From: Primula veris
Taxonomy: Eukaryota > Streptophyta > Magnoliopsida > Ericales > Primulaceae
NCBI GenBank assembly: GCA_963682055.1
Contig: OY821749.1
Coordinates: 30,635,631 to 30,699,630 of the forward strand
Length of the DNA: 64,000 nucleotides
Direction of reading: 5' to 3'
Shown: positions 11,127 to 22,555 of the stretch, one piece after another
Layout of the letters: each line of letters begins with the position of its first letter
Position numbering within the stretch: the first letter of the stretch is position 1
The notes under the pieces: generated by a model
The model's input: only the letters and a program-made list of their open reading frames with translations
Told to the model about the DNA's origin: nothing
Databases searched by the model: none
Position numbers and translations under genes: made by a program

Positions 11127-14100
11127 TGTAATTTTTCAAATGTAATTACAACAAATTATAGGTTCAAAAGTTAATTCTCGCTTGGTGTTACATCATTCCA
11201 TTCATTTCAAAATATTGATATTAGTCCATTTTTTTCAAAATATTGATGTGAATGGGGTTTGACTTGGTTTAAATTGATTGACATTTTGATAAATATAATC
11301 CGTTTACAATCTTGGAGTGAATGAGCTTATGTTTAATTGTTTTTAAAATATAAATTTTTAAAAAGAATCTAAATCTAAATTTTAATTTCTGATTTTTTGT
11401 AAAAAAAAATTGTATTTTGACCGAAGTGAATGAGAGGGGAATTAAGTGAATGAGATTAAAGTTAAAAAAATGAAATTAAATGTTTGGTACTATTAAAGAT
11501 GATAGATATTTATCCATTCAAAATTTTGAACCTAAATAAATTTACATGTTAACAGTAGACCCGTTCGATTTAAGATATTTTAAAGATTTGTTGAATGTTT
11601 CAAAATTCAGATTATTTAAGCATTAAGAAAGACAGGTTTATGTAGGAAAACCAAAATAATTTAAAAAAATAAACAGCAGATGCATTTTTGTTGAAATTTT
11701 GAAGAAAACTTATTGGAAGCAAATTTTTGACCGGAAAATATGTTGTGCAACACGTCCATAATTCTTACTATATAATTGACTACTATATGTGTGGGAAAAT
11801 GAGAGGAAATAGATATGACATGTAGGGACAATACACTTTAATTTTGATAAAACTATTGATAAAAATATCCATTTTCTTTTGTAGCACATTGGCCTTTTGC
11901 ATACTGAAAATAAATTAATTTTGTCCCCTGAGTCCCTGACTGGTTTCACCACCGTTACGGGTGAACACACTTTTTAACTTTTCTTTATATTTATTTAGTT
12001 TTTCTTAATATTCATTACTAGTTGTACAAATCTATGTGAATACATAGTTTTCTTACCACCAACTTTTTTTTGGGGGAGAAAAGCTAATTTCAAATGAGGA
12101 AAATCTAACTTAAAGGACAACAAGGAATTTGTAAGTCGAAGAAACAAAAATAAAACGTGTTGTTATGGTGTGATATGTTATTACCATAGCCAATAATACA
12201 AAATTTTGAATATCATAAATTTACTAATTAATTGATGGAAGCCAATCATCTTCCGTTACAAACTTTAAAAATGAAAGATAAAACTGCCAAGTACCGCCAA
12301 ACTTATTAACAATAATGTTAATAAACCGGATTATAAAACCAAACTTTTTACCGAACTAGACAAAAAAACAAGACAATTTATTTGTGTTAAAGCTATAACA
12401 GTCTTGTAAAAATTTGACTTTTTCACATGTAAATCCAGATTTTTTTTTCAAGTGGTACAATAATTTTTCTTTTATCTTTTAATTTTCTATCAGTTTGTTA
12501 CTTGCACCATTTTCTCCATTCAACTGCCACGAAATGTTAACACTAGATGGTCGGTCACCTATGATATGAAAGATAAATATTAAGGATTTGAGGTCTCAAA
12601 ATTTAAGTTTTAAAAAGTATGTTTAAGTTGTCTTGCATTATCAAACTCATATAGTTTTACATGATTTTACTTTGATTAACAATTTATTTGTCATATTGCC
12701 AAAATATATCACTTTTAATATACAGTTGAATAAAACTAGATAGGTTAGGTGTCACATGAAGCTAGACAAAGTACATTAAAATCTTAACTCAGATCTTTCT
12801 TTATATTAATAATGAAGGCGACTATTTGCCGAAAGACTAAATAGAACTTGAAATAATAAGACAAATGATCTATCTACTCATAACTAGTGATGCCATGTAC
12901 ATTCCATATAGACTATAGTAATAGTTAATTGCTATAATTTGACTTTATAAAATTTTATTCTTGCCTAAACATAGTTAGTGAGTCTAATGTCAAATCTAGC
13001 CACCTCACCATTTATCTGAAAATTAATTTATACTATACTTAACATATATAGTGTTTTCAGTTCACCAAACAAAATACACATTTATTATAAGCTTCTCCCA
13101 TTCTTATAAATAACATTATAGATTATACTATACATGTCGAGAATATTTTTTTATCATATCAATTGTGTTATAACCTCCTATATTTAAGCATATCACTGTA
13201 TATAAGGCAACTTAAAAGAAATTTTGTCCTATCAAATAATATTTGGACTACTGTTTGTTGCTCAATACGTTGCTTAAAAAGATTTAGCTATCAAGTTCTC
13301 GATGTTCTTAACTTTTGCATCTTATTTCCCTTTCTTGACCTCAACCTCACACCGAAATACCAAATTATAATGCTAAAAATACTAGTAACACGGATTATTT
13401 TCTTGTGCTTTATCAATGAAAGGGTTAAATGAAACGATATTAATCTTAATAATACTGGAAAGAATTAAAATAGAAGTGATGACCCTTTTGTTATGCTGTT
13501 TAAAAATAAGGGTCAACTGAAAACATATACAAATACCAAACAGATTTTCAGCAACACTATTTTGTGTAATAGCGTATATGAGTGTATAGTTAAATGAATG
13601 ATTGGCCACTTTTTAATTTATTTCAGCAACACTTGTTCTTTTGTTCATCCTCCCACGTATATTATTGACAAAAAATTTAAAAAACAGGTTTTATCTTATG
13701 TTACACTTCTATATTACGTTGAGATGACTAATGTTTCCATAAATAAGTATTGTGTGTGGATTTGGAGAAAAAACTATCCAACCTTTAATATAGCATATGA
13801 TGTGTGATGTGTCCCATTAGAAAACTCTATTTTGCAAATGATACTTTTTTTTACCTTAGTTTGGTCATGCATTCAATTATTTTCAATTCTCTGGTTATCT
13901 TTTACACTGGGTTGCAACTGAAAAAGGAAATTGATTGGGAAAGGAAGTCATGTATGTACAGGTAGATGTAGCAATCCCTACTTTTTTTAAATAAAAGCAA
14001 CAAGCTTAAACTTAAACCTCTTTTTTTTTATACTTAATCCTCGTCATAATGAGTCACTAACTACTTAAGCAACCCACTATGACATTTATCCCACGTCTTT

Positions 14101-14572
14101 TATATATGGGAAAAAAAAGACTAGTAAGCAAATGAGCGCTTTAAAGCTAACAACTAAACATCAATGAAATGTTTGCGTTTCTAACGGACAACTTTTAAGT
14201 TATTTTCTTGTGTCATTTTACTTAAAAAAGAAATCATTTTGTTTCTTCCACCCAACTTACTAGCTGATTTTTCTATAGTCGGTTTTCGGAATTATAAGTT
14301 TTAAGCTATATGAAGTATGAGCCCATGTTTTTTTACTTAAAAGTTGCAGCCAAACAAGCTTAGAAGTAGATAGCAAAAGATATAAAATGTATGGAAAGCT
14401 GGGTTTTGTCGTAAGCTTTGTTTATTGAGGTCAAATTGTATCTCAAGATGGTGAAAGTGAAAGTACATGAAATGTATGAATGCTGTTAGATTGACATATA
14501 TTTTGAACATTTTATTTTGGTATAACCACCAGAATATAATCTTGAAGAGTTGAAGTGGGAGTGTTAAAAGAT
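11127..14572. other. Intergenic AT-rich region; no gene recognised
   Basis: There are only short AT-driven frames and no splice-supported protein similarity that I can recognise. Near 14335-14365 the motif GTTGCAGCCAAACAAGC resembles ends of the TTGTTTGG-type MITEs seen in the SPP introns. Confidence 0.55.
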
Positions 14573-17500
14573 CTAACAGACCCAATCTGATGATTTATTC
14601 GCTTCCAGATTGTCTACCCAAGTTTGATGCATCTGTAGCCAAGTGAACCCTTCAGTTGCACTCAAATCCTGAGCAATAAAATTGGTTAAACGGAATTACA
14701 ACACATTGATTACACACAAACGAGGGAGATAGAGAGGGAGAGAGCTTGAAATGTTACCTTTGAACTAAAGATAACTGTGGCGATGCAACCATGTCGCTCT
14801 TTGCCTGTAAAAACATGAAATTTGTCAGATAAAGAACCAAGAGATGCTATTTCACAAGCCTCTTGAAAATGCCATGTAGCTTGACTAAGCTTGACAAATG
14901 TTTCTTGGGAAAAATTGTAAAAGTAGTTAACAAAGTGGGTCAAGTTTTTGCCAACTGTTCAGAATAGTCATCTTTGTAAAGAAAGGGGAAGAAATGACGA
15001 GGAAATGTACAAGATTGTTCACCAATAAGTAGAGATCAGTCGACTTTTAAATTCAGGATACATGAATTCAATTTAAAACTTCAAAAATAAATTCCTATGC
15101 GATCGATATCAAAATCTAAATACATTAGGGTTCTTACCACAACGCATGTCATATGGAGGGAAACACTATAATGTGAGCATGTGTTCGCGCATGCTATAAG
15201 CGACTTCTTATAATCAAAGTTATTGGAAAAATACAAACTCAAAGAGAGACTGAAGCACATACATTGTACATACTAAGGTAGTAGAAATACATGTGAAGGA
15301 AAAATCAACAACCCAGATTAACTTACCGTCTGACTCCCACTTTTTGAACTTCACCAGCCATGTGTTTGAACCAATAGCTGTCGCTAAAACTTGATCTACC
15401 CATATGCGATATTGCTTCCCTTGCTTATCCCCGTAGCACCCTCTTAGTGCATTGGTGAAGTCAGAAATAGATTGCTCAATACCAGATGGGTGGACAAGAA
15501 CATACGACGGATGCTGGAAAAAAAAGTATGATAAGCATTTAGAAGCATGACTGAATAAAAACTCATAGTGTACTGGTGACATCTTTGTACGTTTAGTGAT
15601 CAATAGTAGTAGAGATGAATTTGCTTCAAATCATGCCAACTGTTTATCTTATTAACTCCTCGGCGATTGAAGAGAAAGGGTGAAAGGATTATTTTCTAAA
15701 CTGGTTTTAATAAGGAATATAAAGGCAATTTCATATGTGTAGGTTCAGATGCAATTTTCGTTATAATTCCCTAATACACAAAAAGAAGTATGGCTGAGGT
15801 CTTTGGAAATCAATTTTCAAATGAACAATGCCAAATTTGTTTCAAAAGCAAACCAGCCAAAACTTAAAAAGAAGAATCTGCACCCCAAAATAATGTATTA
15901 TACATCTATACTCCATATATTACCGAACTAGTGACTTAAAGTTAGAGTTAAATGGCATAACCGCTAAGAATTGTCTGGTTGCAGATTTTAAGTAAATATG
16001 CTCGCCTTTTTTAGGTTCAGAAAAAGGGAAAAAAAACTAGGTCCATCCACCTTTGAACTTCTAGCTTATTCATATTAAAAAATCAGAAAACGCATTTTTT
16101 ATGCTGAACAGCCAAATGCAGTCCGGCAAGCTAAGCAAAAATGCTGAACTAATAAGCTGCAAATGCAACCCCAAGGCTTATTATTATAAACTACAGAGCA
16201 AAGGACATACAGTAACTGCTTTTAGACCCGCTAAGAAGACCTCAGAAAATTCCATTTCTCCACGTCTCCATCTCTCCAGAAACAAATAAAATTTGACAAT
16301 TTCATTCCCAGGTTCAAAATATTCCGATACAGAATCTGAGTCAGCAACATCTCGTGGAGATATGCTCGGCCCGAGGTTAAAATGTCCAATGGCTTGTATA
16401 ATTCCCGCAGCACACCTCTCAGTCGCATGAATTATTTTAGGATTTTCTTTCGCATTTTCAGCATGCCACTGTAACAATTCTTCTTGAGCATTTTTTACCT
16501 ACAGAATTGAAAATATTCAGGAAGAAACCTCGAAAGCATATAAATCACGCAGTCATACTATAGGGAACATATCACTTATTATACCAAACTATGAGGTACT
16601 TATTGTGCGTTGCTAAAAATCGGTTCCTAAATTGTGAATCTTGATGGATTGGTGTATTAATTGATAGATTGCATAGATAGGTGTCTAAATTTGTGAAACT
16701 TATTGGTCAAGTGTATAAAATGCAATCTAGATGAGTTTGGGTTGGTTTAAAACCTTAGCTACAGTTTTTGAGATCAGCTTCTATCTATTTGATTTTAAGC
16801 TGATGAACAATTCACTGCTCAGTGTTAAAGTTATTTTTTTGATAAAATTATAGCTTAAAGCTTATTTGGTTATTTTTTTGACAAGTTATTTGGTTGCAGC
16901 TTTTTTAGCAAAGAAGCTAAACTTATTAAGTATCATAAAATGGGTATTTCCATCCAGCTTTAAGCTTCGAACTTTTTCATGCAAAATTTAGAAAAGCTCA
17001 GAATTAGTGCTACCCAAATGCGCATTTCAACCATTTATGTAAAAAAACACGAGCTAAAAGCGACAACAAAACAAGGCCTAAGCAAGTTACAACTATCAAG
17101 CTGGATGGACTCGTCTTTTTATAGTGTAGAAAAGCAAATATAGGGCCTAAAAGTTAATAGCAAACATGCTTAGGCCAAAAATTTGATACACCGATTCCAA
17201 GCTTATTTGATAAATGATTTTTCTCTAACAAAGTTTCAAAATCATATGCCAGAAAGCAATTAGAGATCACTGACCATGACACCATGTACATCTGGAATAG
17301 TGAACAATTCGGCGTCATTACCAGAGTCTCCACAAACAAGAGTATTTCCTGGTAATTTCCCCTCGGTCTTGAACTTTTTGTGCAGATAAGCAAGAGCTTG
17401 CCCTTTGCCAGCTCCTTGTGGCAATATATCCAAGTCCATGCCTCCACTGTAAATTATTTTTACATCCAACTGGCAAAATAGAAAAGTAATACAGTAGTGA

Positions 17501-19416
17501 AACATGTGTTAGTTTTTCAAAACTAAAAAAGGGAATTGAAAGTAATCTAATACTGATAATAAGGAAAAGGATAGTAATAGATGATTTAAACCTTACCCCA
17601 CGTTTTTCGAACTGTGCTGAGAGTGCTTTGGTTACTTCTTGAGCCTTTTCTTTCTTAACATAAAAACTGACCTTATGAGGTCGTTGCTCCGTTTCAGCCT
17701 AAGCAAACAAAAAGAATCAGTTATGCGTATATCATTGTCCTTTCAAAATATGTGCCTTTGTAGTTTGCACTTCCCCTTAACTATTCTTGCAAGTTCAGGG
17801 TTAACATATTACTCAACTATCTGTACTTAGGATGTGGACACATTTAGAAAATAACGCAGCAATCGCCTAGACTGAACTTTGAAATTAGAGCAAATCACTG
17901 ATTTTGACAGATTTTTCATCAACAGAGATTGAATTATATGACCCTGCTTAACAGATAAATGCAGATAATACAGGGTTAATTTAGATGTACATCTAATAGC
18001 TTCCTGGTATTTATCTTTTCTGGTCTTCTGTAAAGCAAATAGCATGTTTATGCATCAAATTAACAAAACAAAAAAGACTGTACTTCCTGTATACAAGAAA
18101 AAGGCATTACATCTTAAAGAACTATATGCACAACTATGATCATCTTTTTACTTTACTGAACTTCACTAGTGATCCACTTCTTCTAGAAAACACGCCAAAC
18201 AAACAATTAATGTACCAAGAGTAAAGTAATTACTTGTTTGGTTGCAGATCTTAACAAATAAGCTTTTTTTTTCACAGAAAAGCTACGCTCATCCAGCTCA
18301 AAAATCATAGCATATCTAGGCTAAAAAAGAGAACTTCAGCTTTTAAGCAGATCATCGAACTAACTTAAAGGGAAAAGGGAAAAAACAGAGCTTGAAAGCT
18401 GCTTCCAAACAAGGCCTAAATCGGTACCTGAAGAGTAAGCTCAGAAAACTTGCTGGTCTCTTCTGTAACAATATTCTTGTCCCAATTCTGATTCAAAACT
18501 TCAACCCAACCCTCATCAGGGACCATTGAATTACCATATGTAATCTCGGTTCCCACAGACATTATAGTTATATCTGGCGTAAGCATAGGTTTCTCTCTCC
18601 TCAATTCCTTGTAAAGTGTAGGAGACCTTCCGGTGGAGAACACTAGCAGTGAATCGCGACGATAATGAGCTTCCCATAACGCGTTGAACCTTAGGAGGGA
18701 GATATTTTCGTCATCATGATGATCAACCTGCAAACGATTTTCACCCATAAACTAAATTTTTCTGCAAGCCATATTAAGGAAAGTGATATACATGCAAATA
18801 TAATCATGTACGAAAAAGTGTAAAACGCTACCCCTACAAGATCCTAGGTCTTAAAGAAAATAATGGTTAATTACAAAATACTAACACACTGATGTGTCAT
18901 CATTTTCGACTTGTACACAAACCTAGCAAGTCAGCGATTATTACGTTCACATTGCATTTCTCAGCGAAATAAGAAGTGTCTACCAGATGGAAAAAACAAT
19001 CATAAGTTGGGGTACTAACTAGTTACAAAACCAATATACTGTAACACCGTTCTACCATGTTTTCAACTCTTACACACTGCGCTATCACAATATTTCATTT
19101 TGGTCCCACCTGATGTTTTTCTTATGAAATGTACATAAATGGAAACACGATTAGGTTGGTGTATAATTACTGTCTTTTTTGGTTACGTCAAAAAATCGAA
19201 AAAGCATGATAAGCTGGCATAGAAAATTATGATTAGCCGAAGAAAAAATATCACATGAGATACTTCTAAAAAAGTGTTGTAATTTGTACACCTTTTCATA
19301 CATGATGGTCTAATTGTATATCATTACTCGATAAAAGATCTGATTCATAAGCGTACCATTGTGTGATCGAGATCCGAGACTATCATGAGACGTGCAGAAC
19401 CATTGAGCCTATCCAT
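14573..19416 (-). CDS. SPP: Sucrose-6-phosphate phosphatase (424 aa)
   Basis: SPP catalyses the last step of sucrose synthesis, removing phosphate from sucrose-6-phosphate in the cytosol. Coding exons on the minus strand: 19416-19357, 18727-18428, 17698-17597, 17469-17275, 16498-16211, 15513-15327, 14804-14758, 14668-14573. All are GT-AG and total 1275 nt, the usual family length. HAD-phosphatase motifs: DLDHT at residues 15-19 (nucleophile Asp15), STGRS at 51-55, Lys176 in GAGKGQ, and GDSGND at 201-206. The plant-specific C-terminal domain follows, with [26 protein letters not shown] and the final HQTWVDN block. The start codon gives the family N terminus [16 protein letters not shown] leader exon and a 1.34-kb 5' UTR intron are inferred upstream. 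The active site is intact and I see no frameshift, so this should be a working enzyme. Confidence 0.97.
16888..17083. mobile_element. TTGTTTGG-type MITE relic in SPP intron
   Basis: It starts near TTATTTGGTTGCAGC and ends near GACAACAAAACAAGG. It is AT-rich and non-coding, with AGCTTAAAGC / GAGCTAAAAGC arms partly complementary. It lies in the intron between the GDSGND exon and the next. Confidence 0.45.
18233..18413. mobile_element. TTGTTTGG-type MITE in SPP intron
   Basis: Ends are inverted: left CTTGTTTGGTTGCAG, right CTGCTTCCAAACAAGG. Related, more decayed pieces with the TTGGTTGCAGCTT / AACAAAACAAGGCC signature lie at about 16888-17083 and 15976-16175 in other SPP introns. The superfamily is uncertain (hAT- or Harbinger-like). 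Confidence 0.6.
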
Positions 19417-19444
19417 TTTGCAATAGTGTATGTATCACTTTCAC

Positions 19445-20786
19445 CCTACAAAAATAATCACAATCATAGCAAATAGAGTGAAAAATAAATTCAATCCCAA
19501 ATTCCAAAAACCGAATCACCAGCAGTATAAAATTTGTATTAACAAAACCCACCACTTTAAAGCACCCAGAAATTGTATGTGTAATATACACAATTCCTCA
19601 AATCAACGATCCAAGCCCAGTTATTAGGTTCAATGTTAATTTTTACAAATACCCAGAAAGATCAAATCTTTCACTTTTTTGGTGCACAATAGAGAATATA
19701 ACTATAAAAGCACAACAACTTATAAGAGAAGGGTTTGATAGAGAGAAATTCAATCCCAAAATCAAACTTTGAACCAATCACAACAAGTACAAATGTGAAA
19801 GTCATTTTTTAGTACATATTTTCAGACTTAATTATGAAAAACCCGAATTTATGGTTATTGTTTAGTACATATTTTGGTACATATCATTGCACATTAAAGT
19901 TAAAAACAAAGAGTAAAAACGAGTAGCATCATTGAGCATATGTACCTAATTATAAAATAGATTTTAACCACAAGTTTTTGATAATTAAGTCTCGAAATAT
20001 GTATTAAATCTTTTTTTCCTTAAAATTTATACTAATATTGTAATATTCAGTAATCATAAATGTATTTGTATATGAATACACATACTCAAACTCAATGACT
20101 ACCACACAAAAAAAAATCATAATTTTAATACATGATAATTAAAGAAGTAATCTTTTCTAACAAAAAAAGATGGAACTTGAAAAGTGGCCCTTAGAAAGGA
20201 AAAAATAAAAAAACCAATCTCAACTCTTAAGAAAGTGAAATAATACAAAACCCGTTACTTAAAAAATACTCATGGTGTGTTTGGAACCCGGAAAACTCAT
20301 GGAAAAATGAAAATGATTTCCCGGAAAAACATTTTCTTGCGTTTGTTTGCATAGAAAAACAAATGGAAAAGAAAACAAAAGAAAGTGAAGGAAAAGTTTG
20401 TGTATAAACATTTTCTTTTCTTTTCCGTGGCATTTTCCGGGTTCCAAACACACCCTCCGTGATCAAATATGTTACAAACCAGGCATGTAGAGAGAGAGAG
20501 AAACAGAAATAAATGTATACACAATCACAAGAAATAAAAATTTATACAAATATTTTAATTCCCAGTAACCATATATATGTATACACATGCTCAAACTCAA
20601 TGAGCATACATACATAAACAGATATACTATCATAATTATAATCCATGGTAATTAAAGAAGTAATCTTTTTCTAACAAAAGAATATCGTAATTTCTTAAAA
20701 AAGGAAAAAACCCAATATCAAGAAAGTAAAATAATACAAAACCCAGTACTTAAAAAACACTCAGTGATGAAATATGTATACATACC
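19445..20786 (-). other. Inferred SPP 5' UTR intron and leader exon end
   Basis: On the minus strand a (CT)-rich leader with ACATGCCAG ends in a strong donor, CCAG|GTATGT, at 20786/20785. A strong acceptor, TTTTTGTAG, lies at 19446, 29 bases before the start codon. The intron would be 1340 bp. It holds a two-copy segmental duplication and a MITE. No transcript evidence is available here. Confidence 0.55.
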
Positions 20787-20810
20787 TGGCATGTAGAGAG
20801 AGATAGATGT
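20030..20810 (-). repeat. Two-copy tandem duplication including the SPP leader exon end and 5' splice site
   Basis: Copy near the gene start: about 20545-20810. Second copy: about 20030-20500. Both contain CTCTCTCTACATGCC next to the donor position, a CATATTT run with GATCAC or CATCACT, AGTACTTAA-type words, and AATTAAAGAAGTAATCTTTT on the plus strand. The copied donor has changed from CCAG|GTATGT to CCTG|GTTTGT. The period at the donor is about 305 bp including the inserted MITE. Confidence 0.8.
20274..20454. mobile_element. MITE with 18-bp perfect terminal inverted repeats (181 bp)
   Basis: Left end GGTGTGTTTGGAACCCGG is matched exactly by right end CCGGGTTCCAAACACACC; similarity continues inward with AAAA and CATGG/CCACGG. 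The interior is AT-rich and non-coding. The other copy of the surrounding duplication lacks it (CACTCAGTGATG at about 20758-20769), which shows the site before insertion. A clear target duplication is not seen. Confidence 0.88.
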
Positions 20811-20829
20811 TTTTTTTTTTTTGTGGGTT

Positions 20830-22300
20830 TTTTTTTTTCTGTAAGATAAAGTGGTTGAGTATCAGATCCAAATTCCTTGGCGCTCCTTTTTGTGACTCAT
20901 ATCAAATATTCACAATTTAATATTATTATTAATGTAATCATGTAATGTAAACAAGAAGACAAAAATAAAATAAAGGTGATAACAATAGATTATTTAATTC
21001 TATAAACAATAGTATAAACCCGGGTCCGCTATATTTTAGTTTAGGATGAGCCGATCGATCAGATTCTTTAGTTTTTATTTCGATTAGTTTAAGCGTATTT
21101 ATTCTTGGGTTTTTTGGGTTACGTATATGTGTTTTTTTGGTTGACACACGTTAAAAAATAGTGAAACCAGATCATGGTAATATTGTTCGGTTATTTGACA
21201 CGTAGTTTGATAGAGATTTACGAAAGAATAATAAAATAGACGGGTGTTATTTGATGATTTGGGTAAGATTATATATATAAAGAAAATGCCTTATAGGGAA
21301 TACAAATTGAAGATAAGGTGATATGATTGTCTTGTTAAATTGTGAAAAATAGACTAAATAGTCCTCATGTGATTGAAGCATATTCAATAGTAGCTAGCTT
21401 ACCCTGATAGCATATTCCTATAGTGCGAGTTTTTTTCACATATTTGATGTTGTATACACTTTGGCTTTATCATTAACTCAATGGTGATATCTAATTTTTT
21501 TAATACGTGATTGATTCTTATTTGGTTTTGATAAAAGCTCGATTCATCGTCTTGTCTAAATTGTATCCGAATATGTAATTTTTATAATCGGAAAAAAGTA
21601 AAGGATAATGTTTGTTGTAGGAAATAAGAACTTGAGCCGATGTTAGTGAAATTTTCTCATTAGATATTGAAGCTGGTTCTTCGATCATGCTGTTGTGCCG
21701 AAGGTTAATCTCGTATCACGTTGCCTGTGACGAAAATTGGTAAACAACCGCCTAGGTAGGACTTTTTTCTTATATATATCTACCATTAGCAGGCTTAAAT
21801 GTTGAACAGAGAATTGAACGTACCACATTGCTTGTGAATTATGTAAACAAAACAATATGATGAATCACATGGATGTTGAGTTTGTCATAGTTTGCAGACT
21901 TGCAGTTAAGCCTTCTAATACTGGCGATATAGGAGTATAAGAAAATAGTACTACACGGCAATGCCAACGTGTTCACGTAGATAACCCAACGGTGAACGTT
22001 CATAAGCTCGTGAAATGTGCTAGAACTTGGAATTGTATAAATGGCACACAGAATTAGAGAACCTTCATATACGCATGAAGTGTGTTAGAATTGTATAAAT
22101 GGCACCTAAAAAGTATAGAAATGCCAACAACAATAAAACATTTGTATTAGTATTTTCCATTTCAAGACTCTTAAAACTCCAGTGCTCAATCAAAAGCTTT
22201 CTAAATCTTAAAATATCCATATACTAACTTGCAACTATTACACAGATCACAGATGAGAGAATTACAGTTTTTTACAAAGTGGCAAGTCATACTCCTGAGT
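20830..22300. other. Intergenic region between SPP and the GTD-binding protein gene; no gene recognised
   Basis: It should contain the SPP promoter at its left end and, at its right end, the 3' UTR of the next minus-strand gene. A short repeat (GAATTGTATAAATGGCAC) occurs twice at about 22030 and 22087. No coding sequence could be supported. Confidence 0.5.
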
Positions 22301-22555
22301 GGAGACTCGTACAAGAATGATCTCTCAAGTCTTAACCGTACATAATAATATTTCCAAATTTACACTGCTTATACACTTCATCTTTCAATGATCAACCAGA
22401 AGAAATTAAACTCCTGGGAAAATGAATCAAATAACCCCTACAACCCCTCGAAAAACAAACCAATTAATACAGAGACAGAACGTAAAATGCGATCATACAA
22501 GCATATAACCGAGGATCCAGTTGCTGCAAGCTTTCATTACACAAGGACATGGATG

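Noticed and set aside
20227..20524. Three overlapping minus-strand frames of 64-79 codons
   Set aside because: They run through the MITE at 20274-20454 and have no protein character.
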